From NCBI GenBank assembly GCA_002069015.1, contig MWBL01000013.1, positions 1 to 39,384 on the forward strand: 39,384 nt of DNA, given 5' to 3'. The notes under the pieces are model-generated. The model searched no databases, was not told where the DNA came from, and saw nothing but the letters and a program-made list of their open reading frames with translations. Source of the DNA: Firmicutes bacterium ADurb.Bin300. Its GTDB lineage: Bacteria; Bacillota; Clostridia; Oscillospirales; Acutalibacteraceae. This document shows positions 1-8,420 of the stretch, piece after piece (position 1 is the first letter of the stretch; every line of letters starts with the position of its first letter). A program made the position numbers and the translations under genes.

Positions 1-80
1 TGTCAAAACTTATTCTAACAGAACTCAATCACTTTTTCTATACTTTTGGTCTCACATCAATTGTAACACTACATTTCTTC

Positions 81-112
81 TAATATTTAAAAGGTTTAAT
101 ATTTAAAAGGTT
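81..112. repeat. Exact 16-bp tandem repeat upstream of deoC
   Basis: Two perfect head-to-tail copies of TAATATTTAAAAGGTT lie just before deoC. The end of the second copy supplies the start of the proposed -35 box. It could be a duplicated operator or a simple slippage product; the sequence cannot tell which. Confidence 0.8.
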
Positions 113-138
113 TACACGTAGAAAATAAGTGATAGAAT
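111..138 (+). promoter_or_regulatory. Probable sigma-A promoter of the deoC operon
   Basis: TTTACA at 111-116 and TAGAAT at 133-138 are separated by 16 bp and lie 29 bp before the deoC start. The -35 box begins within the second 16-bp repeat, so a regulator bound there could block RNA polymerase (inference). Confidence 0.55.
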
Positions 139-167
139 ATACATAAAAGAATTAAGGAAGACGAAGA

Positions 168-836
168 ATGAATATCGAAGAGATAGTAACCCATGTTGAC
201 CATACGCTTTTGGCGGTTGAGGCAACAAGTGAGCAAATAAAGCTGCTGTGCGAAAATGCCGTTAAGCTCGGCTGCGCGAGCGTATGCGTGGCGCCTTGCT
301 TCACACAGCTTGCAAAAAAGGAGGTCTGCGGAAAAATCAGGGTTTGTACGGTAGTCGGCTTTCCCGCGGGCTTTCAGACTACGGCTGTCAAGGTCTTTGA
401 AACAAAGGACGCCATAAAAAACGGCGCGGATGAAATCGATATAGTCATCAATATAGGTTTTTTGAAAGAAAAAAGATACGATGACTTATTTTATGAGATT
501 AAATCCGTAAGAGAGGCTTGCATTGGCAAAACATTTAAGGTTATAATTGAAACGTGCCTGCTGACCGAGGAAGAAAAAATAAAAATGTGTGAAATAGTCA
601 CCAATGCAAAAGCGGACTATATTAAAACCTCTACAGGCTTTTCGAAAGCGGGCGCAACCTTTGAAGATATAAAGCTATTTAAGGCTAATTTAGGAGAAAA
701 GGTAAAAATCAAAGCCGCGGGAGGAATAAAAACCATAGGCGATGCCGAAGAGTTTTTAAGACTCGGTGCGGACAGACTCGGGACGAGTAAGGTTGTATCA
801 GAAATATTAAAAAACGAGCCTGACACAGATTATTGA
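168..836 (+). CDS. deoC: Deoxyribose-phosphate aldolase
   Basis: Class I aldolase of 222 residues that cleaves 2-deoxyribose 5-phosphate to glyceraldehyde 3-phosphate and acetaldehyde, the last step of deoxynucleoside salvage in the cytosol. The sequence shows the Schiff-base lysine in the motif DYIKTSTGFS (K153), the catalytic aspartate in DEIDIV (D91) and the second lysine in KAAGGI (K182). Length is normal for the family. The start is set by AAGGAAG at 154-160. Its stop at 834-836 lies 17 bp before the next ATG, so it leads an operon with a membrane protein and a sialidase-family gene. No other deo gene (deoA, deoB, pdp) is nearby, so here it may serve general sugar-phosphate catabolism. 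Confidence 0.97.
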   Translation: MNIEEIVTHVDHTLLAVEATSEQIKLLCENAVKLGCASVCVAPCFTQLAKKEVCGKIRVCTVVGFPAGFQTTAVKVFETKDAIKNGADEIDIVINIGFLKEKRYDDLFYEIKSVREACIGKTFKVIIETCLLTEEEKIKMCEIVTNAKADYIKTSTGFSKAGATFEDIKLFKANLGEKVKIKAAGGIKTIGDAEEFLRLGADRLGTSKVVSEILKNEPDTDY

Positions 837-853
837 GCATTGGAGTTGAGAAC

Positions 854-1453
854 ATGGATTTATTTCTGATAAAGCACGGTGACATTTCGAAAATGGATAT
901 GGATGAAGCCCGTATGTTAAAGTCAAGGATTGACAAGACGAACAAGACAACTGTGAGAATATGCACGTTTTTCCTTATCCCTGTTGCAATGATAAGTATT
1001 TTTGGAACAACAAGGTTTATTCTGCAAATATTCGGCTTGAGTATGAATTTTGAATTAATTAACATTTATCCGCTGTTATTATTGGTGGCTCTTACACTAA
1101 GTCTTGTCAGGATAAAATATGATGATTTCAAAGGGTATGCCTTCACTGCGGGTTTGTATTTATCCCTGTTATTAACAGGTTTATTTTGGGAAATCTATTT
1201 AGCGTTGTTCCTTTTCTCACTTATACCGATGTTCTTTGTTTTAAGGTCTATGTTTAATTACAAAATACTTAAAGAGCTTAAACTTTTGCCGGGATATCCG
1301 TTTTTTATATACACGGTTGCCGAAAAACTTGCAGGTGATATTTATATAAGGGAGGAAGCTCAAAAGGCAGATGAGGATTACATTCCTTGGAATGCTTTTG
1401 ATGATTCAAGCAGTAAAAACGAAAATTCAGATAAGGAGCATTCAAATGACTAA
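854..1453 (+). CDS. Hypothetical multi-pass membrane protein
   Basis: Not recognised. The 199-residue product has a charged N-terminus, about four hydrophobic segments (roughly residues 35-55, 60-90, 98-118 and 118-138), then a hydrophilic, acidic C-terminal tail of about 45 residues rich in D, E, S and K, probably cytoplasmic. An in-frame TTG at 833 overlaps the deoC stop, but GGAG at 842-845 is spaced for the ATG at 854, so that start is preferred. The 3' end overlaps the sialidase-family gene by 8 bp, so the two are probably translationally coupled. No catalytic motif is visible. Confidence 0.8.
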   Translation: MDLFLIKHGDISKMDMDEARMLKSRIDKTNKTTVRICTFFLIPVAMISIFGTTRFILQIFGLSMNFELINIYPLLLLVALTLSLVRIKYDDFKGYAFTAGLYLSLLLTGLFWEIYLALFLFSLIPMFFVLRSMFNYKILKELKLLPGYPFFIYTVAEKLAGDIYIREEAQKADEDYIPWNAFDDSSSKNENSDKEHSND

Positions 1454-2429
1454 AATAACAGCCAAAAAAAAGGAAATGATTTTTGAAGAAGACAAGTATA
1501 TGAACAGCTGCCATGCTTCAACCGTGCTTCCTCTTGAGGACGGCACCGTTGTCGCCGCCTGGTTCGGCGGCACGGCGGAAGGCAGCAACGACGTTACAAT
1601 TTGGTATTCAAGACGTAAGGACGGCTTGTGGAGATCTCCGAAGAAGGTATTTGTCACGGAAACCATGCCGCATTGGAATCCCGTTCTCTTTCAAAAAAAG
1701 GACGGAACTATTTTGCTTTATTTCAAATACGGCAAGAAGGTTAGAAGCTGGAAAACGTATTTATCATATTCTTATGATAAAGGAAAAAGCTTTTCCGTTC
1801 CAAAGGAGCTTGTACCGGGTGACGACGGAAACGGAAGAGGTCCCGTTAAAAATAAAAATGTCCGCCTGAAAGACGGAACGGTGTTAGCTCCCGCTTCAAG
1901 CGAAAAGCACAAGGCAAGCTGGAAATGCTTTGTGGATATTTCCGAGGATGACGGCGAAACGTTTACAAAATCGAACTATGTTTTAAGACCGAAAAATACG
2001 GGACTGCCCGTCAGGATGATTCAGCCTACCCTGTGGGAGTCGGACGAGGGAGTCCATATGCTTGTAAGAACGAACAGCGGGTATATTTACCGCAGTGATT
2101 CCCGCGATAAGGGGAAAACCTGGAAAAAGGCATATAAGACCGAGTATATGAACCCTAACAGCGGTATTGATTTAGACAAGCTGTCAGACGGCTCGCTTGT
2201 TCTTATTTCAAATCCGACATCTGAAAACTGGGGAGCGCGCGCTCCGCTTACCCTTATGCGCTCTTTTGATAACGGAAAAACCTTTACGGAATTTATTAAG
2301 CTTGAGGCAGCTGCGGGGTGTGAGCATGAGTTCAGCTACCCGGCTATTGTTGCGGTAGGGATGAAGCTGTATATTACCTATACCTATGAGCGTAAAACAA
2401 TTGCCTATTGGGAGATCGAAATAGAATAA
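1446..2429 (+). CDS. Sialidase-family (BNR/Asp-box) glycoside hydrolase, intracellular
   Basis: A 327-residue six-bladed beta-propeller of the sialidase superfamily (BNR_2-like). Asp-box-like motifs repeat along the chain: SYDKGKSFS, SEDDGETFT, SRDKGKTWK and SFDNGKTFT. The N-terminal block reading ASTVLPLEDGTVVAAWFGG and the C-terminal FSYPA element are typical of this bacterial subgroup. There is no signal peptide, so it should act in the cytoplasm, perhaps on imported sialylated or other acidic oligosaccharides; the true substrate cannot be read from sequence. The ATG at 1446 is preferred over an upstream in-frame ATG at 1371 because AAGGAG at 1433-1438 is correctly spaced. It overlaps the preceding gene by 8 bp and, tail to tail, the Gfo/Idh/MocA gene by 25 bp. 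Confidence 0.88.
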   Translation: MTKITAKKKEMIFEEDKYMNSCHASTVLPLEDGTVVAAWFGGTAEGSNDVTIWYSRRKDGLWRSPKKVFVTETMPHWNPVLFQKKDGTILLYFKYGKKVRSWKTYLSYSYDKGKSFSVPKELVPGDDGNGRGPVKNKNVRLKDGTVLAPASSEKHKASWKCFVDISEDDGETFTKSNYVLRPKNTGLPVRMIQPTLWESDEGVHMLVRTNSGYIYRSDSRDKGKTWKKAYKTEYMNPNSGIDLDKLSDGSLVLISNPTSENWGARAPLTLMRSFDNGKTFTEFIKLEAAAGCEHEFSYPAIVAVGMKLYITYTYERKTIAYWEIEIE

Positions 2430-3394
2430 CCGGCTCTCATTTCTTCCATAGCGCGAACGACATTTTCCGCCTGCTTGACACATTCGAGCAGGCGCTCATT
2501 ATTTTTATCGGGATTAGTAATAAAATTATAAAAGCTTTGAGCCTCATAGCCCATCAGCTGAGTTTTAGTCATATCGCGGCTGATTATTGTTTTCCTTCCC
2601 TTGTTGTCAAAAAGGGAAATACCTGTCAGCTGTGATATACTTTCAATTGTTATTGTGCCTTTATCACCTATTATCTGCGATACGCCGCGTGACTGACCCA
2701 CCTTTGAGTATGTAATAGTCACAAGCTTGTCAGTGTACTCGAATAAAGAGCTTCCGCAGCCGTCTGCCCCCGTTGAAATGCGGTGGTGTTTGGCTGTGAT
2801 TTTTTCGGGATACGAAAACAAATCAAGGGCGGGATATACACAGTATACACCTAAATCATTAAGAGACCCCGTCTTTAGACTTGGGTTAAAAATGTTTGGG
2901 TTTTTTCCCTGCAGTAAAGCTCTGTATTTTGAGGAGAGCTGAGAATAGTCGAAATGGGCGGAATATATAATGCCGATTTTTGTAACCGCCTGTCTTAAAG
3001 CGGTTCTTGAGGGTGTATGCATATACATTATTGCTTCAATAAATATTAAAGAATTATTTTGTGCGATATTAACAAGCTCGCTGTATTCCTTCAGGGATAC
3101 CGAAATCGGTTTTTCGCATATTATATGCTTGCCGGATAGGAGCAACGCCTTGCATTGCTCATAATGCAGCAGATTGGGGCTTGCAACATAAACACAATCG
3201 GTATCGCTGTCACATAAGTCGCCGAGTAAAGTAAATGTCCTTGTCAAACCGTTTTTTGCCGCAAAATCATTACCCCTCTCCCTTGTTCTTGAAAGTACGG
3301 CATCAAGGATAAAACCCTTGTTTAACACTACTGCACTAAGGAAAGCTTCTGTAATCCACGATGTACCGATAACGGAAATTTTAATTTTTCTCAT
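2405..3394 (-). CDS. Gfo/Idh/MocA-family NAD(P)-dependent oxidoreductase
   Basis: A 329-residue sugar dehydrogenase-like protein. Residues 1-120 form a Rossmann domain beginning KISVIGTSWI and carrying the family hallmark CEKP (K95), whose lysine normally lies next to the cofactor and substrate. The remainder matches the C-terminal alpha/beta substrate domain. Such enzymes oxidise or reduce sugars and inositols, and some cleave glycosides by transient oxidation; the exact substrate is unknown. The usual GxGxxG is loosened to GTSWI, so cofactor affinity may differ. The gene overlaps the upstream GH20 gene by 14 bp, so it probably processes an amino sugar or related product of that enzyme. AAGGAG lies just upstream of the start. 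Confidence 0.92.
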   Translation of the reverse strand: MRKIKISVIGTSWITEAFLSAVVLNKGFILDAVLSRTRERGNDFAAKNGLTRTFTLLGDLCDSDTDCVYVASPNLLHYEQCKALLLSGKHIICEKPISVSLKEYSELVNIAQNNSLIFIEAIMYMHTPSRTALRQAVTKIGIIYSAHFDYSQLSSKYRALLQGKNPNIFNPSLKTGSLNDLGVYCVYPALDLFSYPEKITAKHHRISTGADGCGSSLFEYTDKLVTITYSKVGQSRGVSQIIGDKGTITIESISQLTGISLFDNKGRKTIISRDMTKTQLMGYEAQSFYNFITNPDKNNERLLECVKQAENVVRAMEEMRAGYSISISQ

Positions 3395-4868
3395 CCTTAC
3401 TCTCCTTATCGGGACTTATGAAGCCGCGTATCATATCAAGAGAAACGGCGTTGAAAAAGAACCGTGCAGTTTCGGAAATTCTCTTTGCGGAAAGGGGGTT
3501 CCAGTCTTTTTTGGGAGCCGTTATTAGACCTGTTTCATTGAGAATACGACAGAAAAACTCGGCGCGCTTTTCAAAATCAGGATAACCTTTTTTCTCGGGA
3601 GAGGTCCATGCGGTTTCAGCAACCGCCATAAATCGGGGGAAGCACATATAGGTCATTGTGTCAAAATCCGAAATATGTTCTGTCCAAACAGGGGATTCAA
3701 CACCCTTTACATTTTCTTGACCTGTTTTATCGAGGCCTTTGAGGTGTAAAGGCTCATAGCTGTACACCTGCTTTAACGGATACATACCATAAGGATAATC
3801 CATATAATATGGGCGAAACGGTGATAGAATTATCGAATTTCCGGAGTTTGCCCATCTTACCGCTTTGTTTTCCTTATCCATCCAAAGCTGAACGAGTGCG
3901 GCCCGGTTAAGATTGCCGCCGTTTATACTCTCATTCCAAACAATAACACTTTTGCCGCGGGACTGAAGATACTCGGAAAATGTGTTGACAAAATGACCTT
4001 GCAGCTGTTCCATGTTTTCGAGTTTTAAGCTTTCTGCGGCGGCTTTGCATTTGGGGCAATTATCCCAGCGTACCTTCGGCGCCTCGTCACCGCCAAGATG
4101 TATGTATTCATCGGGGAATATTTCGCAGATTTCATCGAGTATATCCTTTATTACATTGTATGTATCGGGGTTTCCCGCACAGAGAATATCGGGGAATATA
4201 CCCCCGCGGGTTTTAAGCTCTATATTTGCCCCTCTGCAGGAAAGGTCCGTACGAGCATGAAGAATAGCCGTTGTATGACCGGGGATATCAAGCTCGGGTA
4301 TAACCTTTATGTATCTTTCGTGACAGTAATCGATGATTTCTTTTATCTCTTTTTTTGTATAATAACCGCCGTAGGGTTTGCTTGAGAAATTCTTTTTATT
4401 GAATTCAGAGCTTTTTCTTATTGATGCTTTTTTTGTTATATCGGGATGCTTTTCAAGCTCGATACGAAAACCCTGGTCATCCGACAGATGCCAGTGGAAA
4501 ACATTGAACTTAAACAAGGAGGCTGCTTCTATCATTGTTTTCAGCTCGTCTATAGTCTGCATATGGCGCGCAGAATCAATCATAAAGCCTCTGAAAGAAA
4601 ATCTCGGAGAATCGGTAATTTCAAGATACGGCAAACAATTTCTATATGAAAATGCAAGCTGACGCAAGGTAGTTTTTGCACGAAAAGCCCCCTGTTCGCT
4701 GCCGGCAGTTATTAAAATGCCGTTATCAGTTATTCTGAGCGTATATCCTTCGGGATTTTTATCACTTTTATCAATAAGCACGTCAGTAAGCTCGTCAAGC
4801 TTCTGATTTGCAAGATTAAGGCTGCCCTCATATTCCGAAACAAAATCCGGCTTTGGTATAAGATACAT
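3381..4868 (-). CDS. GH20 beta-N-acetylhexosaminidase, intracellular
   Basis: A 495-residue exo-glycosidase that removes terminal GlcNAc or GalNAc by substrate-assisted catalysis. Residues 1-85 are the small N-terminal GH20b-type domain. The TIM barrel follows, with FHWHLSDDQGFR (from 124), PELDIPGH (from 191) and the catalytic pair D261-E262 in HLGGDEAP. The tryptophan-rich end of the pocket (VWTEHI, AETAW) is also present. No signal peptide is visible, unlike secreted mucin-degrading relatives. The start follows GGGGGT, and a good promoter lies at 4892-4920. It is the first gene of a two-gene operon with the Gfo/Idh/MocA oxidoreductase. Confidence 0.95.
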   Translation of the reverse strand: MYLIPKPDFVSEYEGSLNLANQKLDELTDVLIDKSDKNPEGYTLRITDNGILITAGSEQGAFRAKTTLRQLAFSYRNCLPYLEITDSPRFSFRGFMIDSARHMQTIDELKTMIEAASLFKFNVFHWHLSDDQGFRIELEKHPDITKKASIRKSSEFNKKNFSSKPYGGYYTKKEIKEIIDYCHERYIKVIPELDIPGHTTAILHARTDLSCRGANIELKTRGGIFPDILCAGNPDTYNVIKDILDEICEIFPDEYIHLGGDEAPKVRWDNCPKCKAAAESLKLENMEQLQGHFVNTFSEYLQSRGKSVIVWNESINGGNLNRAALVQLWMDKENKAVRWANSGNSIILSPFRPYYMDYPYGMYPLKQVYSYEPLHLKGLDKTGQENVKGVESPVWTEHISDFDTMTYMCFPRFMAVAETAWTSPEKKGYPDFEKRAEFFCRILNETGLITAPKKDWNPLSAKRISETARFFFNAVSLDMIRGFISPDKESKDEKN

Positions 4869-4891
4869 AAAATTACCCCCAATTTATTAAC

Positions 4892-4920
4892 ATTTTACAT
4901 TATCCTCTTTAATTTTTCAA
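4892..4920 (-). promoter_or_regulatory. Sigma-A promoter of the GH20 operon
   Basis: On the - strand, TTGAAA (4915-4920) and TAAAAT (4892-4897) are 17 bp apart. The start codon at 4868 is 23 bp downstream of the -10 box, leaving a short leader with a good ribosome-binding site. Confidence 0.7.
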
Positions 4921-4992
4921 CACCATATATTATAATAGTATTGATTATAATGATTCATTAACCTTGACATTAAATCGGAAAGGGTGACTTTT

Positions 4993-5556
4993 TTGACCGG
5001 CATCAGGGCATACGAGGATAAAGACAGGGCAGGTGTAGAAAATATATGTATTGCCACAGCGGGCAGAAGGGCCGCTGAAAACCGCTTGTGGGCGGAGACT
5101 ATTTTGCATATCTATTGCAGATACTATATAACAAAGGCAAAGGAATTTTGCTTTGTTGCCGTCGATGAACAGGATAATCCTATCGGATATATTTTATGTG
5201 CTCCCGACAGAAACGCGTATAAACGTGATTTTTTAAGATGCGAGGTAAGGGCAATTCGACAATACAGCTTCATTTACTCCTTGTTTGCCCTTGGTGAGAT
5301 AATTTCGTCCTTGCCGTTTGAAAGGAAATATCCCGCTCATCTTCATATAGACCTGCTGGAGGGTTACAGACATATGGGGATAGGCAGTGCACTAATCAAC
5401 CGGCTTTGTGACAAGCTTAAAAAAGAAAATATCAGGGGCGTAATGCTTTCAGTATCTGCGACTAATAAAAACGCTGTCAGCTTTTATATAAAGAACGGCT
5501 TTAGGTTTCTTTTAAGGACAAAAATATTTTATGTCATGGGAAGGGAACTGCTATGA
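4993..5556 (+). CDS. GNAT-family N-acetyltransferase
   Basis: A protein of about 187 residues that should transfer an acetyl group from acetyl-CoA to an amine. The acetyl-CoA-binding signature is clear in GYRHMGIGSALINRL, followed by the NKNAVSFYIKNGF element typical of motif B. The acceptor (amino sugar, antibiotic, protein) cannot be told. A GTG at 4984 lies inside the purine-rich stretch GGAAAGGGTG that looks like an extended Shine-Dalgarno sequence, so TTG at 4993 is the likelier start. The last bases overlap the aldolase start (ATGA), so the two genes form an operon, perhaps acting on amino-sugar or sugar-acid metabolism. Confidence 0.85.
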   Translation: MTGIRAYEDKDRAGVENICIATAGRRAAENRLWAETILHIYCRYYITKAKEFCFVAVDEQDNPIGYILCAPDRNAYKRDFLRCEVRAIRQYSFIYSLFALGEIISSLPFERKYPAHLHIDLLEGYRHMGIGSALINRLCDKLKKENIRGVMLSVSATNKNAVSFYIKNGFRFLLRTKIFYVMGRELL

Positions 5557-6251
5557 TAAACGAATTTATAAGTACAATAGAACAAACCGGTGTAATAGTG
5601 ATTGCCAGAGAAATATCTGAAAAAGAGGACATGCTGAAGGTGGCTCAGGCGATTTTTGAGGGAGGAGTTCGCGCGTTTGAGCTTGCCTTTGATATTGAAA
5701 GTGACGAAAAAACGAAAAAGGTAGCCGAAATCATGAAGGAATTGAGAAAGGAATACGGGGAGGAGATTTTTATCGGTGCCGGTGCCGTTTTAACGGGAGA
5801 GCAGATAATGCTTGCGGCAGAAAGCGGAGCTGATTTTATTGTTTCGGCAAATGTTAACCCGGATATTATTGATAAAACTTTGGCAAGCCGTCTTGTTTCC
5901 ATACCCGGTGCTTATACGCCTACGGAAATTGCCCTTGCCGACAGGTGCGGTGCACATTTTGTCAAGGTGTTTCCCGCGTGTCAGCTCGGGGAGCAGTATT
6001 TCACTACGATAATACCACAGCTTAATTATATAAGGCTTCTTGCTTATGGCGGCATAACACTCGAAAATTTCAAAAGATTTCTGATTGCGGGAGCATGCGG
6101 TGCCGGCGCGGGCTCTACCCTTGTTAATGACAGGTATATTTCTACAGGAAACTATAAAACAATAACCAATATGGCAAAGCAGTTTATCAGGACAAAGCAG
6201 GAGATATTACAAGCAAAAGAAAAAGCCAAAAAATTAACCTATAACCTATAA
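5553..6251 (+). CDS. eda: KDPG/KHG-type 2-keto-3-deoxy aldolase
   Basis: A 232-residue class I aldolase that cleaves 2-keto-3-deoxy-6-phosphogluconate or a related ketodeoxy sugar phosphate to pyruvate and an aldehyde. Family landmarks are present: GVRAFEL (R40, E43), GAGAVLTGEQ (from 75), PGAYTPTE (from 118), the Schiff-base lysine in HFVKVFPA (K138) and the phosphate-binding YGGIT. The family's ELT is ELA here, and the C-terminus is about 20 residues longer than the E. coli enzyme, so substrate preference may differ. The start overlaps the GNAT stop by 4 bp (ATGA). It could serve uronate or amino-sugar-acid breakdown. Confidence 0.92.
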   Translation: MINEFISTIEQTGVIVIAREISEKEDMLKVAQAIFEGGVRAFELAFDIESDEKTKKVAEIMKELRKEYGEEIFIGAGAVLTGEQIMLAAESGADFIVSANVNPDIIDKTLASRLVSIPGAYTPTEIALADRCGAHFVKVFPACQLGEQYFTTIIPQLNYIRLLAYGGITLENFKRFLIAGACGAGAGSTLVNDRYISTGNYKTITNMAKQFIRTKQEILQAKEKAKKLTYNL

Positions 6252-6278
6252 CATTTTTTTAATTATTTTTAAAAACCC

Positions 6279-6307
6279 TTGACACCCGGAAAAAGGCGTA
6301 ATATAAT
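6279..6307 (+). promoter_or_regulatory. Perfect consensus sigma-A promoter
   Basis: TTGACA at 6279-6284 and TATAAT at 6302-6307 are separated by exactly 17 bp. This is a full match to the housekeeping consensus and implies strong expression of the surface-protein gene that starts 107 bp downstream. Confidence 0.88.
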
Positions 6308-6414
6308 GTCATTAGTCTCATAAGTGTTTTTATGTGACATTTTGAGAAATTACATATTTTTGCGGCTAAGAGTATCCTGTCAACTGCGAATTATTTTTGT
6401 AAAGGAAGGTTTAA

Positions 6415-6804
6415 ATGAAGAAAATTCTTGCATGCATCACGGCTGTTGCCCTTTTAATGAGCTTTATGCCGATGGTTTTTGCCCAGAGTCCTGTCCCCGA
6501 GGTTATTTATGATAAGACGGAGAACACAATAAAGGTAACTGTAAAAATGCCTCCGGTCACGGGTTTTTTACAGGCGGGGGTTAAACTTTTGTTCCTAATT
6601 TCCAAGATGCTCAGGGGGTTCACGCCGGTGGAGTTAAGCCTTCAGGCAATGAAGTTACACATGCTTTTATGGGTGTCAATCCGATTAATAAGGATGCATC
6701 GGTTGCTTTTGCAGAATTTCTGTTCACAATTATCGACACAACAGCCGCTCAGGCAGATTTTACTGTCATGCTTGACTTCTTTGAGGATGACAACGCCGTG
6801 GTAG
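6415..6804 (+). pseudogene. 5' part of a frameshifted secreted surface-protein gene
   Basis: The reading frame opens with a classical signal peptide (MKKILACITAVALLMSF, cleavage likely after VFAQ) and a beta-rich, cohesin-like beginning (NTIKVTVKMPPVTGFLQAG). After about residue 58 the frame turns into unrelated sequence and stops at 6804. The following -1 frame, read from about 6585, continues sensibly with FVPNFQDAQGVHAGG and joins the next entry. One missing base in the run GTTAAACTTTT (6580-6590) explains both halves. The gene has a perfect promoter and a GAAGG-type ribosome-binding site. Either the gene was broken recently or this is an assembly error; the cohesin resemblance is only a weak inference. 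Confidence 0.7.
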
Positions 6805-7361
6805 AACAAGATAATGGTTATGTTATCAGCACAGAATCAATTGTAATTAATTCTCAGGTTCCTTCAGAAGATCCTACAGAAGATCCTTCAGAGGATCCTT
6901 CAGACGATCCTGAGGACCCCGGAGACACCAATGCCGAGCTTGCGCAAGAAATCAAGGCATGGCTTGAGAGTATCGGTCTTGGCAGCATTGTAGCCAATCC
7001 CACCTTATCCGCTCTTATTGATGAATTAGCCGAGGCTATGGGTGGTTTTGGCGGTCTTGATTTCGAAGAGATTATTGATTCAATTGTCAGCGGAAATTTT
7101 GAGGATATGCCCTTGGGCGGAATACTTCAGGGTATCATTGATACTATAAGGGGTCTGTTTGGAGAAGGTTCAACAAATCCTCCCAGTACTTCAACCACCA
7201 ACCCGAAAGATTCCTCTGAAGATGATACGGTAGATTCAACCGACGAAGAAGGCGGTCTCAACGGCGATAATTCACCCGGGGATACAGGCATAGCCCTTGC
7301 ATCCGCAATTTGCCTTGCCGCCGCTGCCGCGTTTGTTATCGTTAAGAAAAAGAGGGACTGA
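6669..7361 (+). CDS. 3' part of the frameshifted, membrane-anchored surface protein
   Basis: This frame continues the broken gene. Sensible coding extends upstream to about 6585; the ATG at 6669 is only the first methionine and has no ribosome-binding site. Features in order are the rest of a beta-sandwich-like domain (about residues 1-58), an acidic D-P-S linker with repeated EDPSEDP units (about 66-85), and a helical G/L/I-rich segment (about 90-155). A second S/T/P/D-rich linker and a C-terminal hydrophobic helix ending in KKKRD follow. The sequence SPGDTG before the helix recalls loose sortase-like anchors, but a plain membrane anchor is enough. Restored full length would be about 315 residues. 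Function unknown. Confidence 0.65.
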   Translation: MGVNPINKDASVAFAEFLFTIIDTTAAQADFTVMLDFFEDDNAVVEQDNGYVISTESIVINSQVPSEDPTEDPSEDPSDDPEDPGDTNAELAQEIKAWLESIGLGSIVANPTLSALIDELAEAMGGFGGLDFEEIIDSIVSGNFEDMPLGGILQGIIDTIRGLFGEGSTNPPSTSTTNPKDSSEDDTVDSTDEEGGLNGDNSPGDTGIALASAICLAAAAAFVIVKKKRD

Positions 7362-7412
7362 TTCAGGCTATCTGTTCAGGTTTTTCTATGCAAGAAATAT
7401 TTAATTAAACTT

Positions 7413-7444
7413 ATAGGGGCTGTGGTTGCTAATCACAGCCCTAT
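7413..7444 (+). terminator. Probable intrinsic terminator after the surface-protein gene
   Basis: An inverted repeat (ATAGGGGCTGTG paired with CACAGCCCTAT, one bulged G) lies 52 bp past the stop and is followed by a short T-containing tract. The weak T run lowers certainty. Confidence 0.55.
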
Positions 7445-7481
7445 TAGTTTAGTGTACGGCTAATAATAGAGAGGTCATATA

Positions 7482-8420
7482 ATGAAAAAGCTTTTCGCGT
7501 TAATAGCAGTTATACTTACATTCCTCTTTATTTCCGGATGTACTCTTATCAGCGATGTAGGAAATATATTGACATCATTTAAGGGTCTAAATTCGGCGGA
7601 TTTGCTATCCGAATCACTGTCCCCGGATGAGACATATTCGCTTGCGGGAGCAAATGGGGAAGGCTTTTCGATATTCTTTATAGACGTGGGGCAAGCCGAC
7701 AGTGCGGTTGTTATGTGTGACGGGGAGTCGATGCTCGTTGACGGAGGAAACCGTACAGACAGCAGCAGGGTTGTATCTGTTTTAAGAAAACTCGGCATTT
7801 CACATATTAAAGCTGTAGTATGCTCTCATGCACATGAGGACCATGTAGGGGGGCTGGCAGGTCCTTTGAGCGTATTTGCCGTTGATTCGGTTTTTGCACC
7901 AAAGGAAAAGGCAGATACAAAGGCATATATGAATTTTATTAAGGCAGTCGAAAAAAAGAACATAACAATTCAAAATCCTTCATTTGGAGAAAAGATGTAT
8001 GTCGGCTCGGCTCTCGTTACATTTATTACACCCGCTGAGTTCAAGCAAACAGGGAATATAAATCTCAATAATACATCTCTTGTAATAAAAATCGAATACG
8101 GCGACACCTCTTTATTGTTGACGGGTGACGCAGAAAAGGAGATTGAAGACGCTATAATCGAGACAGGGGTAGATTTAAGCGCAAATCTACTTAAGGTGGC
8201 ACACCACGGCTCCGAAAACTCTACGTCTTACAGATTTTTAAGAGAGGTTATGCCCGAGTATGCCATAATATCGGTAGGAAAGGATAACAGCTACGGACAT
8301 CCGAGCGAAGCTGTTTTAAGCCGCTTATCGGACGCTGACTCAGTTGTTATGAGAACAGATCTTTTAGGAGATATTGCCGTAACCAGCGATGGTAATAAGC
8401 TAAGCGTTTCCGATTATTGA
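7482..8420 (+). CDS. ComEC/Rec2-like metallo-beta-lactamase-fold lipoprotein
   Basis: A 312-residue predicted lipoprotein: signal peptide with lipobox ISGC (C20), so attached to the outer face of the membrane. From about residue 62 it is a metallo-beta-lactamase domain of the type found at the C-terminus of ComEC. It carries FIDVGQADS, the metal motif SHAHEDH (H116, H118, D120, H121), LLLTGDAE and VAHHGS. Related stand-alone proteins are annotated as MBL-fold hydrolases or competence-related nucleases, but none of the ComEC channel segments is present, so a DNA-uptake role is unproven. A good AGAGAGG site precedes the start. A second MBL protein of a different subgroup sits at 22576-23883. 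Confidence 0.9.
   Translation: MKKLFALIAVILTFLFISGCTLISDVGNILTSFKGLNSADLLSESLSPDETYSLAGANGEGFSIFFIDVGQADSAVVMCDGESMLVDGGNRTDSSRVVSVLRKLGISHIKAVVCSHAHEDHVGGLAGPLSVFAVDSVFAPKEKADTKAYMNFIKAVEKKNITIQNPSFGEKMYVGSALVTFITPAEFKQTGNINLNNTSLVIKIEYGDTSLLLTGDAEKEIEDAIIETGVDLSANLLKVAHHGSENSTSYRFLREVMPEYAIISVGKDNSYGHPSEAVLSRLSDADSVVMRTDLLGDIAVTSDGNKLSVSDY

Noticed and set aside
6575-6595. Programmed -1 frameshift in the surface-protein gene
   Set aside because: No in-frame X XXY YYZ heptamer and no clear downstream stimulatory structure; a single-base deletion explains it more simply.
7482-8420. ComEC competence channel
   Set aside because: Only the MBL domain is present; there are no channel helices, so a DNA-uptake call is not justified.
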